Positions 1 through 9,882 of a stretch of 64,000 nt of DNA are shown piece by piece (within the stretch, counting starts at the first letter, position 1; each line of letters opens with the position of its first letter). This DNA comes from Chrysoporthe austroafricana (taxonomy: Eukaryota; Ascomycota; Sordariomycetes; Diaporthales; Cryphonectriaceae). The stretch is from contig JYIP02000007.1 of the NCBI GenBank assembly GCA_001051155.2, forward strand, positions 2,978,342 to 3,042,341, in the 5' to 3' direction. The notes beneath the pieces are model-generated. The model worked only from the letters and a program-made list of their open reading frames with translations. It did not search any database and was not told the DNA's origin. The position numbers were made by a program, and so were the translations under genes.

Positions 1-734
1 AAACTCCATTCACTTTTAAAATTTAGCTACCAAAGACAGTCTTGCTACGCCTCGAGCATTTGGGCTAGACACGGATGAGTTCACTCCATGCCATGCTTAT
101 TGAAGTCTTAAGAGCTTATTGCGAGGAATCTGATAGAGACCAGCAGTCAGTGGCAATTAGGTACCTAGATCTTCCTTCCAATATCTACTTTCCAATGGCA
201 CATGGCTGGGAAGCTTTGCAAATAATGGGAAGGCAATCTCTAGACTGAATCCCAGCCATGAAATATTGCCCGTAGCTCATGAGCCCGTACTAGATAGGTA
301 CTTGCTCTCAGGTCTTGTAGCTTTTTCATCAGATGAATTGATGATTTTTGCAGTGAATCAATGGAATATTCCAGAGTGCATTTTTTGTGCAAATATTAAT
401 TGACTAATCACTGATTTTTTAATGTTTTATGCAGAAATTAATTGACCAATCACTGATTTTATTGAATTTTTGGACAGACATTGTTTTGACAGGCACGCAA
501 AAATCTCATTGGTCCGTGCTTTTAGACTTTAAACTCTTAAACCACATCTCAATCCGGTCTGCCTTCCCATTTTCAACTTTCCATATCACCCACTTCAATC
601 CACCTTCAACTTTTCATCCTCTACCATCTTCTCAAACACCTGTCACCACCGCACCGAACATCAGCCACACCCTCAACTTCATTTATCACCCCAAGCTCTT
701 TTCCTCGACCAAAACTCTGCTCTAGTCATCAACC
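1..734. other. Upstream region of MAT1-2-1
   Basis: AT-richer DNA with no supported gene. It should hold the MAT1-2-1 promoter and 5' leader. The last 150 bp are rich in C, T and A (CACC and TTC runs), as is common just before fungal start codons. A 24-nt direct repeat lies at 395-460. No alpha-box sequence or other mating-type gene is visible. Confidence 0.6.
395..460. promoter_or_regulatory. Direct repeat with CCAAT-like core upstream of MAT1-2-1
   Basis: A 24-nt sequence at 395-418 recurs at 437-460 with one difference (TTGACTAATCA against TTGACCAATCA). The spacing is 42 bp, about four helical turns. The second copy contains CCAAT. A role as a paired protein-binding site for the mating-type promoter is inference only. 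Confidence 0.35.
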
Positions 735-1742
735 ATGACTGACTTGAGCACCTTCCTCCACCAGGAGGACAGACGGGCGATCCGCAACGGTCGTGAGCCC
801 TGCTTCTATGTCTCTGCCACTCTGACGACTGCCGTCGACCAGGTTTTCATCAACGGCACGATTGCCCACAGCTTCAGTGATGGTCAGGACTTCCTCAACT
901 TCATTGATACCATCGGCATTCAGCTTCATGCATTCAACACCTCCAAGACTGCAGCTATCGATGCTGCTGAGTACGATTCTCTTGACGCCCAGCAGAAGTT
1001 TATCCTTGCCATGATTCTAGAGTTAGTATCTGTTCCTTCATGTCCCAGTTTTGCGTGTAAACTGACTTGGATTTTTTTCAGTGAGGTCATTGGTGAGACC
1101 ACTCTCATTGTCACCGATGCTGATGGCATCAACCGTCTTCTTGTTGGTCCCGCGCGTGTTTTCCAACACGTTGACCCCGTCACTGGCGTCGATGCTGTCA
1201 GCAGCGGACATGACTCAATCATTCCCGTCTTCCAGCTTCCTGCCAACCAGACCTGGGCCCAAACCAGTGGCGTCAACAATGGAGCTACGATGCCTCCTCT
1301 TCCCCAGCAGCCGTTGACCTCGTCGCCAACCACTGAATCTCTGGTTGCTGCTTCTCCTCAGAAGTCTGACATTCGCGTTCCTCGCCCTCCCAACCCCTTC
1401 ATCATCTATCGTGCGGCTCACCACAAGAGTGTTGCTGATGCCCACCCTAATGCGTCCAACAACGAGATTTGTAAGTATCTCGGTTCCATAACCTTTCCCA
1501 AGCCATCAAAGCTCAAGCTCGGAACTGACAGTTCACCAGCCAAGACGATCGGCCGTCAGTGGCAGAACGAGAGCGATGAGACTCGAGAGCTCTACCGTCA
1601 AAAGGCTGCTGAGATCAAGGCTGCTTTCATGGCTGCTCACCCGGACTACAAGTATCAGCCTCGCAAGTCCTCCGAGGTCAAGCGCCGTTCCAAGAAGACT
1701 ACCACCGAGTCGGAGGCTACTGAGGATGATCATGAGGATTAA
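735..1742 (+). CDS. MAT1-2-1: Mating-type protein MAT1-2-1, HMG-box transcription factor
   Basis: Nuclear HMG-box regulator that gives MAT1-2 mating identity. Exons are 735-1021, 1082-1470 and 1540-1742, encoding 292 aa. Intron 1 (60 bp, GTTAGT...CAG) and intron 2 (69 bp, GTAAGT...CAG) both have lengths divisible by three and no stop, so an unspliced reading would look open. Intron 2 splits a serine codon inside the HMG box, the position conserved in fungal MAT1-2-1 genes. The box covers about residues 195-265: it opens with RVPRPPNPFIIYR, runs through NNEIS and GRQWQNES and ends with the HPDYKYQPRK and KRR basic motifs. An acidic tail follows. The roughly 190 residues before the box resemble the N-terminus of MAT1-2-1 proteins. 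The start is the first ATG, in CAACCATGAC context. The gene converges on APN2, the usual MAT neighbour. Confidence 0.93.
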   Translation: MTDLSTFLHQEDRRAIRNGREPCFYVSATLTTAVDQVFINGTIAHSFSDGQDFLNFIDTIGIQLHAFNTSKTAAIDAAEYDSLDAQQKFILAMILELVSVPSCPSFACKLTWIFFSEVIGETTLIVTDADGINRLLVGPARVFQHVDPVTGVDAVSSGHDSIIPVFQLPANQTWAQTSGVNNGATMPPLPQQPLTSSPTTESLVAASPQKSDIRVPRPPNPFIIYRAAHHKSVADAHPNASNNEICKYLGSITFPKPSKLKLGTDSSPAKTIGRQWQNESDETRELYRQKAAEIKAAFMAAHPDYKYQPRKSSEVKRRSKKTTTESEATEDDHED

Positions 1743-2441
1743 GTCTATGAAGGCACATCAAGTGGCACAACCTCTGCTGTCTATACTCGACTACCATTGG
1801 TGTTTTCATCACAACCTAGGAGAACCACCTGTCTCTGCGACATCAAATGGACGTCTGTGGCTCTCCAAACAACACAGCCATCCAGCCATCTATCTACCTT
1901 CAAGAACTCAAACAAAAAATGACGGAGGAAAAAAAAAAACCAAAAAAAACATCATGATCTGCTTTTCTTTTGTTTTGACATTTTCATTCACACAACACTA
2001 ATAACCCTTTCAACACAACGACAACACGGTCATCATTTTTACGGAAATAAGGACGGACACCCTGCCGTTCTGGCGTCAAGGGTCGGTCGGTCGGTCGGTC
2101 GGTCGGGTCGGGTCCTTTTACACTACGGTATGTGTGCCAGAAGATGCCAAGAGAGTGAGTACGTGGGGGGGCGGGGGGGATGGCACCTCTGGGAAATTGG
2201 TTGGGCTGACCAACAATCTGCACACATCGGGGCATCGGGGAGGCGTTGTGGTGGCAACGGTGGCATTTGATGAAGCACACAGGGATTCATTCATTGGGAT
2301 GCGGTGGCGTTCATGGACGATAGATACCCTGAAAGACCGTTCACGTTCTGGTCGGGCTACAGCTACTCCTCCTTCTCGTAGCTCCGTTACGTCAATCAAT
2401 CAACAAACACGTAAAGGGTATTTTGCCCACAAGCTAGGTAG

Positions 2442-2476
<35 letters not shown>

Positions 2477-2555
2477 TGTCTCTCTCTCTCTGCGTTTGCA
2501 TGTCGTCTAGTGATATACAGCTGTGGGCGCCAGCAAGTATGCCCTCCTCCCATCA
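1743..2555. other. Intergenic region between convergent MAT1-2-1 and APN2
   Basis: No gene supported. It holds the 3' ends of both genes, a GGTC tetranucleotide run (about 2081-2115) and a CT/GT dinucleotide run (about 2442-2491). The short ORFs here are low-complexity. Confidence 0.6.
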
Positions 2556-2969
2556 TCATGTCCCCTTCCAGTCAGACTGCCACACGAACGTCCCACAGCG
2601 CCATGGCGAGCCCTTCTCCTCCTTCTGCCCCGAGGGTCCCAGCGGCCGTGAACACATGTAGAAGGAGCGGCCTGGCGGGGCGCGAGCGTGTCAGCGCGCA
2701 CGCAAGAATCCGCACAACAAGCTGGAGGGCGGCGGCGGGCAGGCCTCACGATGATGATGATGATGATGATGATGAGGATGATGAGGATGAGGATGAGGAT
2801 GAGGATGATGATGATGAGGATGAGGATGAGGATGAGGATGATGAGGATGAGGATGAGGATGATGATGATGATGAGGATGATGAGGATGATGAGGATGATG
2901 AGGATGATGAGGATGATGAGGATGAGGATGATGATGAGGATGATGAGGATGATGAGGATGATGAGGATG

Positions 2970-3005
<36 letters not shown>

Positions 3006-4810
3006 GCTGCTGCCGCCTCGGGTGGTTTTGGGGTACGTACCGGTGTTGACGCCAGGTTTCTTGGTCACGTAGCTGGTGCAGGGCTCGCCATGCTCGCACA
3101 GCGGTGCCGCCCTCTTCGTGCCCGGCAGCAGCTTCGACCACGACGCTTTGGACTGGATGGGGTCGAACACGTCCTCGGCGCTGTCCAGCTGCGACGAAGA
3201 GGCGTCTGCCCCGTCCTGGTTCTCCTCCCCAACGGTAGAGGGCACGGGCGGCTCGGGCTGGAAGAAGCCCCGCAGGCTGCTCTGCGCGGGACCGGCCTTG
3301 CCCTTGCCCTTGGCCCTCTTCTTGGACGACTGGCTGCGGGCGGTGGGCGCAGCGCGCTTGGAAGAAGCGACAGGCGGGGGGGAGGCATTCGGGCTGGGAG
3401 GCTTGAGACCCGTGGGGGAGGGGGAGGCATTCGGGCTGGGAGGCTTGAGACCCGTGGGGGAGGAGGCGAACATGTCCTTGATGCTGCGGCGGCGGTCAAA
3501 CTCGTCCAGCCGCCGGGCCGACAGCGGCAGCAGGTCCCCGGCGCCCCACGCCCGCAGGCGCTGGCCCTCCCTGAACATGCCCGCCGGGTTCATGAGGTCT
3601 GCGATGTGGTGCCCCCCCACGCGGTCCGCGAGGGTGGCGAAGACAGGGCAGTGGTCGGACCCCAGCAGGCCCTCCTGGATGTTGGCGTCCTCGAACCAGT
3701 GCCGGAGGCCGGCGGTGCAGAGGATGTAGTCGATGCGGCTGCCGACGTTGCCGGGGCGGGCGTTCGTCTTGGTCTCCCAGCAGGTGAACATGCCCTGGCG
3801 GCCGGGATGGAATGCGCGCGCGAGATCCCACAGGACGGGCGCCTCGCGGCCCTCGTCCCGCGCGCCGACGACCTGCCCTTCGAAGACCAGCTGGTTCAGG
3901 AGGCGGCAGGACGGGTCGGTCGGTAGGATGCGGAGGCCGGCGGCGGTGGCGGTGTCGATGTCGGCCCGTATGATGTTGAGGTCCCCGGCGAGGACCACCT
4001 GCTTGCCCAGGGCGACGAGGTTGCGGACGCGGGCGTCGAGGGCGTCCAGGAAGCCGCGGCGGAATTCGGACCTCGTGGCATCGCGCGTGGCGGGCGCGTA
4101 GACGCCGAGGAGGACAAAGGCGGGGAACTCGAGGACGACGGCGCGGCCCTCGGCGTCGAGGGCGGCTGCGTCGAGGCGACCACCACGGAGCTGCTGGGCG
4201 CGGGGGTAGCCGCCGATCTGCTGGTCCGCCGGCAGGTCTCGGAAGCGGGTGGCGGACTTGGGCGGACAGAGCGCGCCGGTCAGGCCCTCCTCGGCGCGGA
4301 CGGGGCAGCACCGGGCGGTTCGGGTGTAGATGGCCACCCCGGCGTATCCTGCGATGGGGGGCGGGGCAGGCCAGGCAGGTCAGCGAGAGCAGCCGACCAG
4401 AAGAAGCAGCGGGGCAGAGAGACTTGCCTTTCTTGTCGCGCGGCAGGCTGAAGAAGACATCCCACCCCTCGACCAGCACCATGTCGTCCGTCAGGTCCTT
4501 GCGCTGGATCTTGGCCTCCTGCATGACGACGATGTCGGCCTCGAGGAGGTCGAACATGGCCTGGAACGTCCTCGTCCGGTTCCAGGGCGCGTATGCGAAG
4601 GGGTTCCTGCACACGACACAGATGCTTGCGCATGAGAGAGGCGGTCCTGGCGCCGTCGCCTGCCACGAGGGGGGTGCACGTACCTGATGCCGTTGACTAA
4701 GGGGAAGACCAGCGGGCGGGCGGGGGTCAGCCGACGAGAACAGGCGGGGAGGGCAGGGCAGGCACAGGAAGACGAGACGCACCATTCCACGTCGTCACGC
4801 GCAGCCCCAT
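2556..4810 (-). CDS. APN2: AP endonuclease 2 (DNA-(apurinic or apyrimidinic site) lyase)
   Basis: Exonuclease III-family base-excision-repair enzyme that cuts DNA at abasic sites and trims 3' ends in the nucleus. Exons from the start: 4810-4783, 4696-4684 (13 nt), 4606-4428, 4348-3041 and 2671-2556, giving 547 aa. MGLRVTTWNVNGIR opens the fold. Catalytic landmarks are Glu44 in MQEAKI, the Asp and Asn of GDLNI, GSRIDYIL, and the terminal SDHCPV with the catalytic Asp-His. The C-terminus is the GRF zinc finger: CEHGEPC in exon 4, then YMC and WRC in exon 5. A KRAxPTARSQSSKKRAKGKGK stretch is a likely nuclear signal. A 13-residue segment beginning SPTGLKPPSP is tandemly duplicated. Intron 3 (4349-4427) starts with GC rather than GT. 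Intron 4 (2672-3040) contains a large trinucleotide repeat and splits the zinc finger. Confidence 0.93.
2751..3005. repeat. GAT/GAG trinucleotide tract inside APN2 intron 4
   Basis: About 255 bp of GAT units interspersed with GAG, entirely within the intron that splits the APN2 GRF zinc-finger coding sequence. Read through on the minus strand it would encode His/Pro runs. The splice sites on both sides show it is intronic. Confidence 0.9.
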
Positions 4811-4868
4811 CTCGTGGTCGAGCTCGCGAGCGGGCGATGGCCAAAACAAACCGAGACCGACCGCCAGT

Positions 4869-5185
4869 TTGGACGGTCCGGCGAAAGGAGTGTGTGGGGG
4901 TCTGTCGGGGGAAAAAGGAGGGCGCTGTGGGCAGGCGCGAGGTGTGGGGTTAGTGTATGGGGGCGCGGGCCGGGGAGGGCGAGGAGGGCTCGAGCGGGCG
5001 GCAGGCAAGGCACAGAGAGTGGATTTCGCACCCAAGCACCCACAACCACCACACCACACGATGCCACAACAACGCCACATACCACACCACCATCACACAC
5101 ATACCACAACGCGCCGCACCGCCACCACGAACGCCCGGGAAGGGCGCAGACAACTTGACAGCAGCCAGGGGATATGTCGCGGGGG
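4869..5185 (+). repeat. Left inverted repeat (block A fragment)
   Basis: This stretch matches the reverse complement of 25040-25690 in two collinear parts: 4869-4990 with about 25570-25690 (GGCGAAAGGAG, GGGCGCTGTGGGCAGGCGCG), and 4980-5180 with about 25040-25210 (GGCTCGAGCGGGCGGCAGGC, AGTGGATTTCGCACCC, CCCGGGAAGGGCGCAGA). The right copy has about 350 bp of extra sequence between the two parts. The pair brackets the segment that carries APC5 and COX13. Confidence 0.8.
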
Positions 5186-7564
5186 GGCGCAGGGGCGGCC
5201 TGGGGACGACCAACCTCCGAGATGCGCGGGGGATACGCGCGCAGGCAGCGCGAGGTCGGGCAACGAGAACGGAGAGACTTGAAGGAAAGTTCCAACCGCC
5301 CGGAGACGATCACGGGAGGTTTGAGAACAGCGCAGAGACCGACCGGGGACGACAAGGGGGGAGAGACACCTGGATACCAACCATCACGGGGACGACATAT
5401 ATTTCCCTCCTCTTGCGCCGACCAACAATGTCCCGCCGCGCCAGCAGCAGCAAATCCCCCCGACCAACTCGCAAGATCTATCTCCTCCTCTTCTACCGGC
5501 CAGCCTCGCGATGTATTTCCCCCTCTTGCGCCAGCCAATCTCCGCCGCGCGCGGGAACCGGGAAGCGGGGGGGTGGGGGAAAGCTCGACAGAATGAGGAC
5601 AGCGACGACGTAGCGCTAAGGAGGGAGGTATTTGGGGGGTGTTGTCGGGAGAGGCAGCGTCGGGGGGGGAGGGGAGCGCGTCTCTTCTCGCCAGCACGCC
5701 TCGCGATATGTGTTGTCCCTCCTCTTCCGCCGGCCAACCTCAAGATGTATCCCTCCTTTTGCGCCAGCCAAAACAACGCCCGCCGCGCGCGGGGGATCGA
5801 GCTTGAGAGAGGGGGGGAAGGGGGGAAGGAGGACAGCGACGACGACAGGGAGGAGGAGGAGGAAGAGTCGTTCTCGGGAGAGGCAGCGTCGGGGGCGGGG
5901 GCGGCATCTCTTCTCGCCGGCACGCTTCGCGATGTGTATATCTCCTCCTCTTCCGCCAGCAGCAGCAGGCCTCGCTCGACATATATCCCCCCCGACCAAC
6001 CTCGATATGTATCCCTCCTCTTGCGCCAGCCAAAACAACGCCCGCCGCGCGCAGGATCGAGCTTGACAGAGGGGGGAAGGGGAGGAAGGAGGACGGCGAC
6101 GACAGGGAGGAGGAGGAGGAGTCGTTCTCGGGAGAGGCGCTGGGAAGGCGTGGTTAGTAGAAGAGAAGCCGGGAAGAGCCGGGAAGAGCCGGGAAGAGCC
6201 AGGAAGAGAGGGAGCTTACCGGAAGCATCGAGACAAAGAGCTGCTGGGAAACGCTGGCAGGTCGAGCTGGCAGGTCGAGCTGGCAGGAAGAGGAGCTGGG
6301 AGCTGTCAAAGACAAGAGCTGCCAACACAAGAGGAGCTGTGCAAGCTCTCCGAGCTGCGCGAGCTCCGGGAGCTGCAAGAGGCGTGGGAAGAGGAGTTTT
6401 GGGGGCTGGAGGAGCAGCTGTGGCAGCCGTGCAAGCCATGCGAGCTGTGCAAGCTGTGCAAGCTGTGCAAGCTGTACAAGCTGCAAGACCCGCAAGACCC
6501 GCAAGACCTGCAAGACCTGCAAGACCTGCAAGACTTGCAAGACCTGCAAGACCTGTGCAAGCTCCGGAAGCTGTGGAATGCGAGCTGCGAGAGCTGCGAG
6601 AGCTGCGAGAGGAGTGGGAACAGGAAGTTCGGGAACTGTGGGAGCTGTGCAAGCTGTGCAAGCTGCAAGACCTGCAAGACCTGCGAGGGGTGTGGGAGCA
6701 AGCTCTGGCAGCTGTGCAAGCTGTAGGGAGATGAGGTCTGGGAAGAGGCGTGGCAGGAGGAGTTGGCAGCTATACGAGCTGTGCAAGCAAGCTGTGCAAG
6801 CAGGCTGTGCAAGCAAGCTGTGCAAGCAAGCTGTGCAAGCAAGCTGTGCAAGCAAGCAAGCTGTGCGAAGAGGAGAGGAGGGCTGGGACGAGAGAGTGTG
6901 TGTTGAAGAGGAGAGGAGGGCTGGGACGAGAGAGTGTGTGTGTTGAAGAGGCTGTGGGAGCTGTTGACAGGAGAAGGCCCGAGACCAGAGAGAGCTCTGG
7001 GCGTTCTGGAAGAGCAGGATGAGCAACGAACGGGCTGTAGGAGCTGGCAGGTAGGAATGGGAAGATGGCAGCTCCGGAAGGACGATGGACAATGATAATA
7101 ACGTGGCGGGCAGAAGCTGCGAGGACGCGTGAGAGGAGGAGCACTGGGAGCCGTGGCAGCAGAGGACGCATGAACGAGAGAGAGAGAGAGCACAAGGTGA
7201 TGGATGACGCATGCTCTGGCCGGCCGGCAGACAAACAGGCAGCCAGCCAAGGCAGCCAGCCAAGGCAGCAGCGCCCGCAGGGTGTGATGGTCTGTACGCA
7301 GCTGGCCATGAGGAGGGAACAGTGACAGGGCGATGCTGTCCAGGCAGCTGATATCGACAAAGAAGGAGGAGGAGGAGGAGGAGGAGGAGGAGGAGGCATG
7401 CTGGGGATGCCATGCAAGCAGCGAGCTGGCTCTGACAGAGAGAGGAAGAGAGGGACATGACAGCATCACAATTACAAGGCTGGTCTGGTTGGCCTGCACA
7501 GAGGAAGCAACGCACGGACTGGCCTGCACAGAGGAGGAGCGCGTATGTCTACACCAGTGCGCGT

Positions 7565-7621
7565 GATCACGTAATTCGGCTATAGCCGGACATAAGCATC
7601 ACTAGAGCTGGTCGTGCGGGG
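7565..7621 (+). repeat. Conserved core 1 of composite repeat (copy 1)
   Basis: About 57-bp core: GATCACGTAATT, a perfect 12-bp palindrome CGGCTATAGCCG, GGACATAAGCAT, then GAGCTGGTCGTGCGGGG. The + strand RNA can form a 6-bp hairpin with a UAUA loop. Confidence 0.8.
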
Positions 7622-8262
7622 GGCCTACAGCGGGGCACAAGCTGGGCACAGCCGGGGGACAGCTGTATGCTGTGTATGTGCGCGAAGGACAGCTGTGGAT
7701 ACAAGAAGAGCTGGCAGGCAGAAGAGCTGGGAGCTGTCAAGACAAGAAGAGTTACCAGAAAAGCTGTATGAGCTGTACGAGCTCTCGAGAGCTGGTACAA
7801 GCTCGTGGAGCTGTGGAGTGCGAGCTGTGCAGGCTGTGCAAGCTGCGAGGGGTGTGGGAGCAAGCTCTGGCAGCTGTGCAAGCTGTACGAGCCGTGCAAG
7901 CTGTGCGAAGAGGAGGCCTGGGAGGGAAGCTGTGGGAAGAGAATGTCAAGAAGGCCGTGGGAGGAGAGAAGCCGTGGGAGGAGGCGCTATGGCAGGACGC
8001 GAGAGTGTTCATGCCTGCTCTGGCCTTGCCGGCCAGCATACAGCCAGCCAGCCAGCCAGCCAGTCACGCAGCCAGTCAGCCAGGCTGGAGGGAGCGCCCG
8101 CGGGGTGTGATGCTCTGCACGCAGCTGGCCACGAAGGAGGAAGAGGAGGAGGAGGAGGAGTGGCCTCGACAAAGGAAGAGCTTCTGCAAGCACGGGATGG
8201 TTTGCATAAGGGAAGAGGGAAGAGCTGCACGGACTGGTCTGTACAGAAGGAGGAACGCGCGT

Positions 8263-8320
8263 GATTACGTGGTTCGGCTATAGTCGGACATAAGCATGCT
8301 CGGCTCTGAACGTGCGGGGC
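8263..8320 (+). repeat. Conserved core 2 of composite repeat (copy 1)
   Basis: Core with GATTACGTGGTT and the hairpin arm changed to GTCGGA. A G.U pair keeps the stem in RNA. The segment after ATAAGCAT diverges from the other seven copies before CGTGCGGGG. Confidence 0.75.
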
Positions 8321-9666
8321 ATAGCGGGGGACAGCGAAGGACAGCGAAGGACCCGCTGTAAGGACAGCTGTGTGTGCGGGGCGTAGGCTTTGTGTGCTGG
8401 TCGCAGCCTGGTTTCCGGGAGCTGTGGGAAGAAGAGCTGCGAGAGCTGCGAGAGCTGCACGAACTATGAGGGCTGCTTGGGCTTTGGGAGCTCTCGGAAC
8501 TCTGGGAGCTGTGCTGTACGAGCTCTTGGAGCTGTAGAATGCGAGCTATAGGACGCATGGAAGCTGTACGAGCTCTGTACAAGCTCTCGGAGCTGTAATG
8601 TGCGAATTGTAAGAGGCTAGATATAGCAAGACTTCCTGTAGCAACTCGCAGAATATGGGAATACGGCAGCCAGAGCAACCCATAGCCTTCAATAGGGATA
8701 TTTCGGAATCGCTAAAATAGTTTCCCAGGGGAGCCCAATCATAACTCGCCAAGATTGGATTGTGGTATAGCTGTACTTCTTAGACTTGGTAGTGCTGATG
8801 CCGAACCCTGTTATGAGAGAGTTGGTAGCAGCGTCCCATTCGATTATCGCATCCTTGGTCTGGTTCTTTGACCCAGAGCTTCTGCTTGGCGGAATCCTCA
8901 AACATTAGCATCATGGGCAGCATGAAGGGTTTCTCGGACAGGATATAGACTGTCCGCTGCATCTCCCGGATGAGAAAGGTAAGTCGTTCTAGATAGAAGA
9001 GCAGTTCATTCGGTGCTGCATTAGCTAAGATATCTTCTGGGAGATGGGAAAGACGACGAACCTGCATACTGATTATCTATACACGCCTGTAGATGAGCAT
9101 AACCATATAATAGCATAAGAGCAACCTTGATAAATTGGTTATAGTGACCGCCGAACTAGTAGCATATATACCAAGACCCAGAGGCAGGATGCAAATATAG
9201 GCAGGCCATGGCGGAATGCACTATCCTGCTAAAGGTACTCTCGCGGAAAGGCTGGTCTAGCATGGCCTGCAGCACTGCACTCACAAAGAGGATCGTCACC
9301 TGAAAGAGATCGAAGCTGAGGTTCATATCGTTCATATCTAGGCCCCAGCCGATAATAATGAGGAGTGAGATGATAAAGAGGGTGACTTGTATGCTAGAGC
9401 CGACAGCGATACCGATAGCGACGGAGAATGACAGTTGGGGGGGCCTTCGCTCTCGTCCTTATCGTCAATAGGGTCCTCACTGACCATCTTCCAGGTTGCA
9501 TTTTTCGAAGAAGGAGGGAGAACCCGGTGGGCAGATCTACAGCTTGCAGATACAAAATCGATATTTCGACAATGCCCTGCACCGGGTTAGATATATATAT
9601 TTAACTGACATTCATGTTCTGGCTTAGCTAGACATCCTAGTAATACCTGGTAGTTCTCTATGGGAT
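8321..9666. other. Repeat tail and gene relic
   Basis: To about 8600 the sequence is diverged composite-repeat material (GAGCTG units). From 8640 to 9590 it becomes unique, with coding-like fragments on the minus strand: 8780-9067 (contains LPEDILANAAPNELLFYLER) and shorter pieces at 8546-8752 and 9394-9582, separated by stops and frame changes. This looks like a decayed gene, but I do not recognise the family. Confidence 0.35.
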
Positions 9667-9673
9667 TATATAA
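9667..9673 (+). promoter_or_regulatory. TATA-like box
   Basis: TATATAA lies 216 bp upstream of the preferred ATG (9883) and only 24 bp upstream of the alternative in-frame ATG at 9697. That makes 9697 an unlikely start and favours 9883. Confidence 0.35.
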
Positions 9674-9882
9674 GCCGAGGGCGCTTTCGCAGCTTATTGG
9701 GCATGGCTCGCGAGCTTTCTAAGCTTTCAAGGACCCACAGGATGAAAAGGGGAGGCTGGAATCCTACCCAACTCTACCGTGGCAGTTCACATTTCACTCT
9801 CATATGCTCTCCTCACACCGCGTCCTGTTGCTGTCTTCCAGGGATAGGCAAGCTGTCCGATCTCGTTTTCTCGCTAGCAAAC

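Larger units (their letters stand above)
4869..8320 (+). repeat. Composite repeat, copy 1 (blocks A-E-B-C-D)
   Basis: GC-rich, low-complexity DNA with no supported gene. Block A (about 4869-5185) carries the GCCACCACGAACGCCCGGGA and GCAGCCAGGGGAT motifs. E (about 5185-5390) has the GGTTTGAGAACAGCGC motif. B (about 5390-6240) has repeated CTCGCGATRTGTWT and CTCCTCTTSYGCC units. C (about 6240-6960) is made of GAGCTGYGCAAG-type 9-bp units. D (about 6960-8320) ends with two copies of the conserved core. The long ORFs across it exist because most units have periods divisible by three. The copy begins about 60 bp upstream of the APN2 ATG, so it supplies most of the APN2 promoter. Confidence 0.8.

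Noticed and set aside
1..734. A second mating-type gene
   Set aside because: No alpha-box or other MAT motif found in the available upstream sequence.
2691..3926. Poly-Asp, poly-Met/Arg, poly-Ser and poly-His ORFs across the GAT tract
   Set aside because: Translations of one trinucleotide repeat in several frames. The tract is an APN2 intron.
6154..7529. Long minus-strand ORFs (over 400 codons) rich in Ser, Leu, Cys and Gln; similar ones at 42795-44601 and 50445-51761
   Set aside because: They lie in 9-bp and other period-three repeats where all frames stay open. They have extreme composition and no start context, introns or domains, and they overlap equally long ORFs in other frames.
5000..8300. 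CRISPR-like array
   Set aside because: Repeats are not evenly spaced with unique spacers, and the genome is eukaryotic.
9697..9882. 62-residue N-terminal extension of the kinase-like gene
   Set aside because: Begins 24 bp after a TATA box and has leader-like composition. ATG 9883 has the better context.
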